The notes below the pieces were generated by a model. That model saw only the letters and a program-made list of their open reading frames with translations, had not been told where the DNA came from and ran no database searches. From Bacteroidales bacterium OttesenSCG-928-B11 (GTDB lineage Bacteria; Bacteroidota; Bacteroidia; Bacteroidales; WCHB1-69), in the NCBI GenBank assembly GCA_030267125.1, contig JAJDJJ010000013.1, forward strand, positions 1 through 40,208: DNA of 40,208 nucleotides. The letters run 5' to 3'. The position numbers and the translations under genes are program-made. Positions 40,191 to 40,208 of this stretch are shown here, piece after piece (the stretch's first letter is position 1; every line of letters begins with the position of its first letter).

Positions 40191-40208
40191 AGAAAACGTG
40201 AACGAGGG

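Noticed and set aside
1..40208. CRISPR array
   Set aside because: No regularly spaced repeats of 25-40 bp were seen; the repeats present are short or paired.
1..40208. tRNA or rRNA genes, including a tRNA attachment site for the element
   Set aside because: No cloverleaf, CCA end or rRNA-like sequence was recognised by eye; the element appears to end beside mnmE rather than in a tRNA.
1..40208. Insertion sequence with transposase
   Set aside because: No DDE or serine/HUH transposase-like protein is encoded; the mobile signatures are of an integrative element only.

Overview
The window looks like a chromosomal segment of a Bacteroidota member, probably order Bacteroidales. Evidence: a gliding-type lipoprotein GldH gene next to ricT, a DUF5687 permease with its ABC ATPase, several TAnnTTTG-type -7 promoter boxes, weak or absent Shine-Dalgarno sequences, and element genes of the BT4734-like VirE-N / DUF3987 / excisionase-like HTH type. 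A genus cannot be fixed by eye.

Left part (1 to about 25.3 kb) is accessory DNA. Positions 1-650 hold no credible gene but carry a 90-nt near-perfect stem-loop and direct repeats. Then a visibly AT-rich, all-plus-strand defence island follows: AbiH; an AbiEi/AbiEii type IV toxin-antitoxin pair; a 2134-aa protein with a nuclease-like N-terminus, a STAND/NACHT-type P-loop ATPase and a long helical C-terminus, with a small partner gene overlapping its 3' end; and a two-gene RADAR system (RdrA ATPase and RdrB adenosine deaminase). AbiE and the STAND gene are 5 nt apart and likely share one promoter.

From 16.1 to 25.1 kb, on the minus strand, lies a decayed integrative element: intact DUF3987/PriCT protein, VirE-N pseudogene with an internal deletion, excisionase-like HTH ORF, a hypothetical protein, and a frameshifted, 3'-truncated tyrosine integrase beside a zinc-finger/HTH protein and repeat clusters. 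An SDR, membrane-anchored ricin-like lectin, AraC regulator and metallophosphoesterase module sits between the element's two halves, beginning at the integrase break.

From 25.3 to 34.5 kb is ordinary core chromosome: mnmE (behind a perfect 14-bp terminator palindrome), sirtuin and pepD on minus; ricT, gldH, DUF5687 and ABC ATPase on plus; GNAT and dapD on minus.

From 34.6 to 37.4 kb is a second small accessory region: short orphan minus-strand genes, two of them broken, each ending next to a similar imperfect inverted repeat, in the manner of an integron-like cassette array. The window ends with a two-domain lipoprotein (minus), then SPFH protein, ribbon-helix-helix protein and a subclass-B1-type metallo-beta-lactamase predicted to be a lipoprotein (plus).
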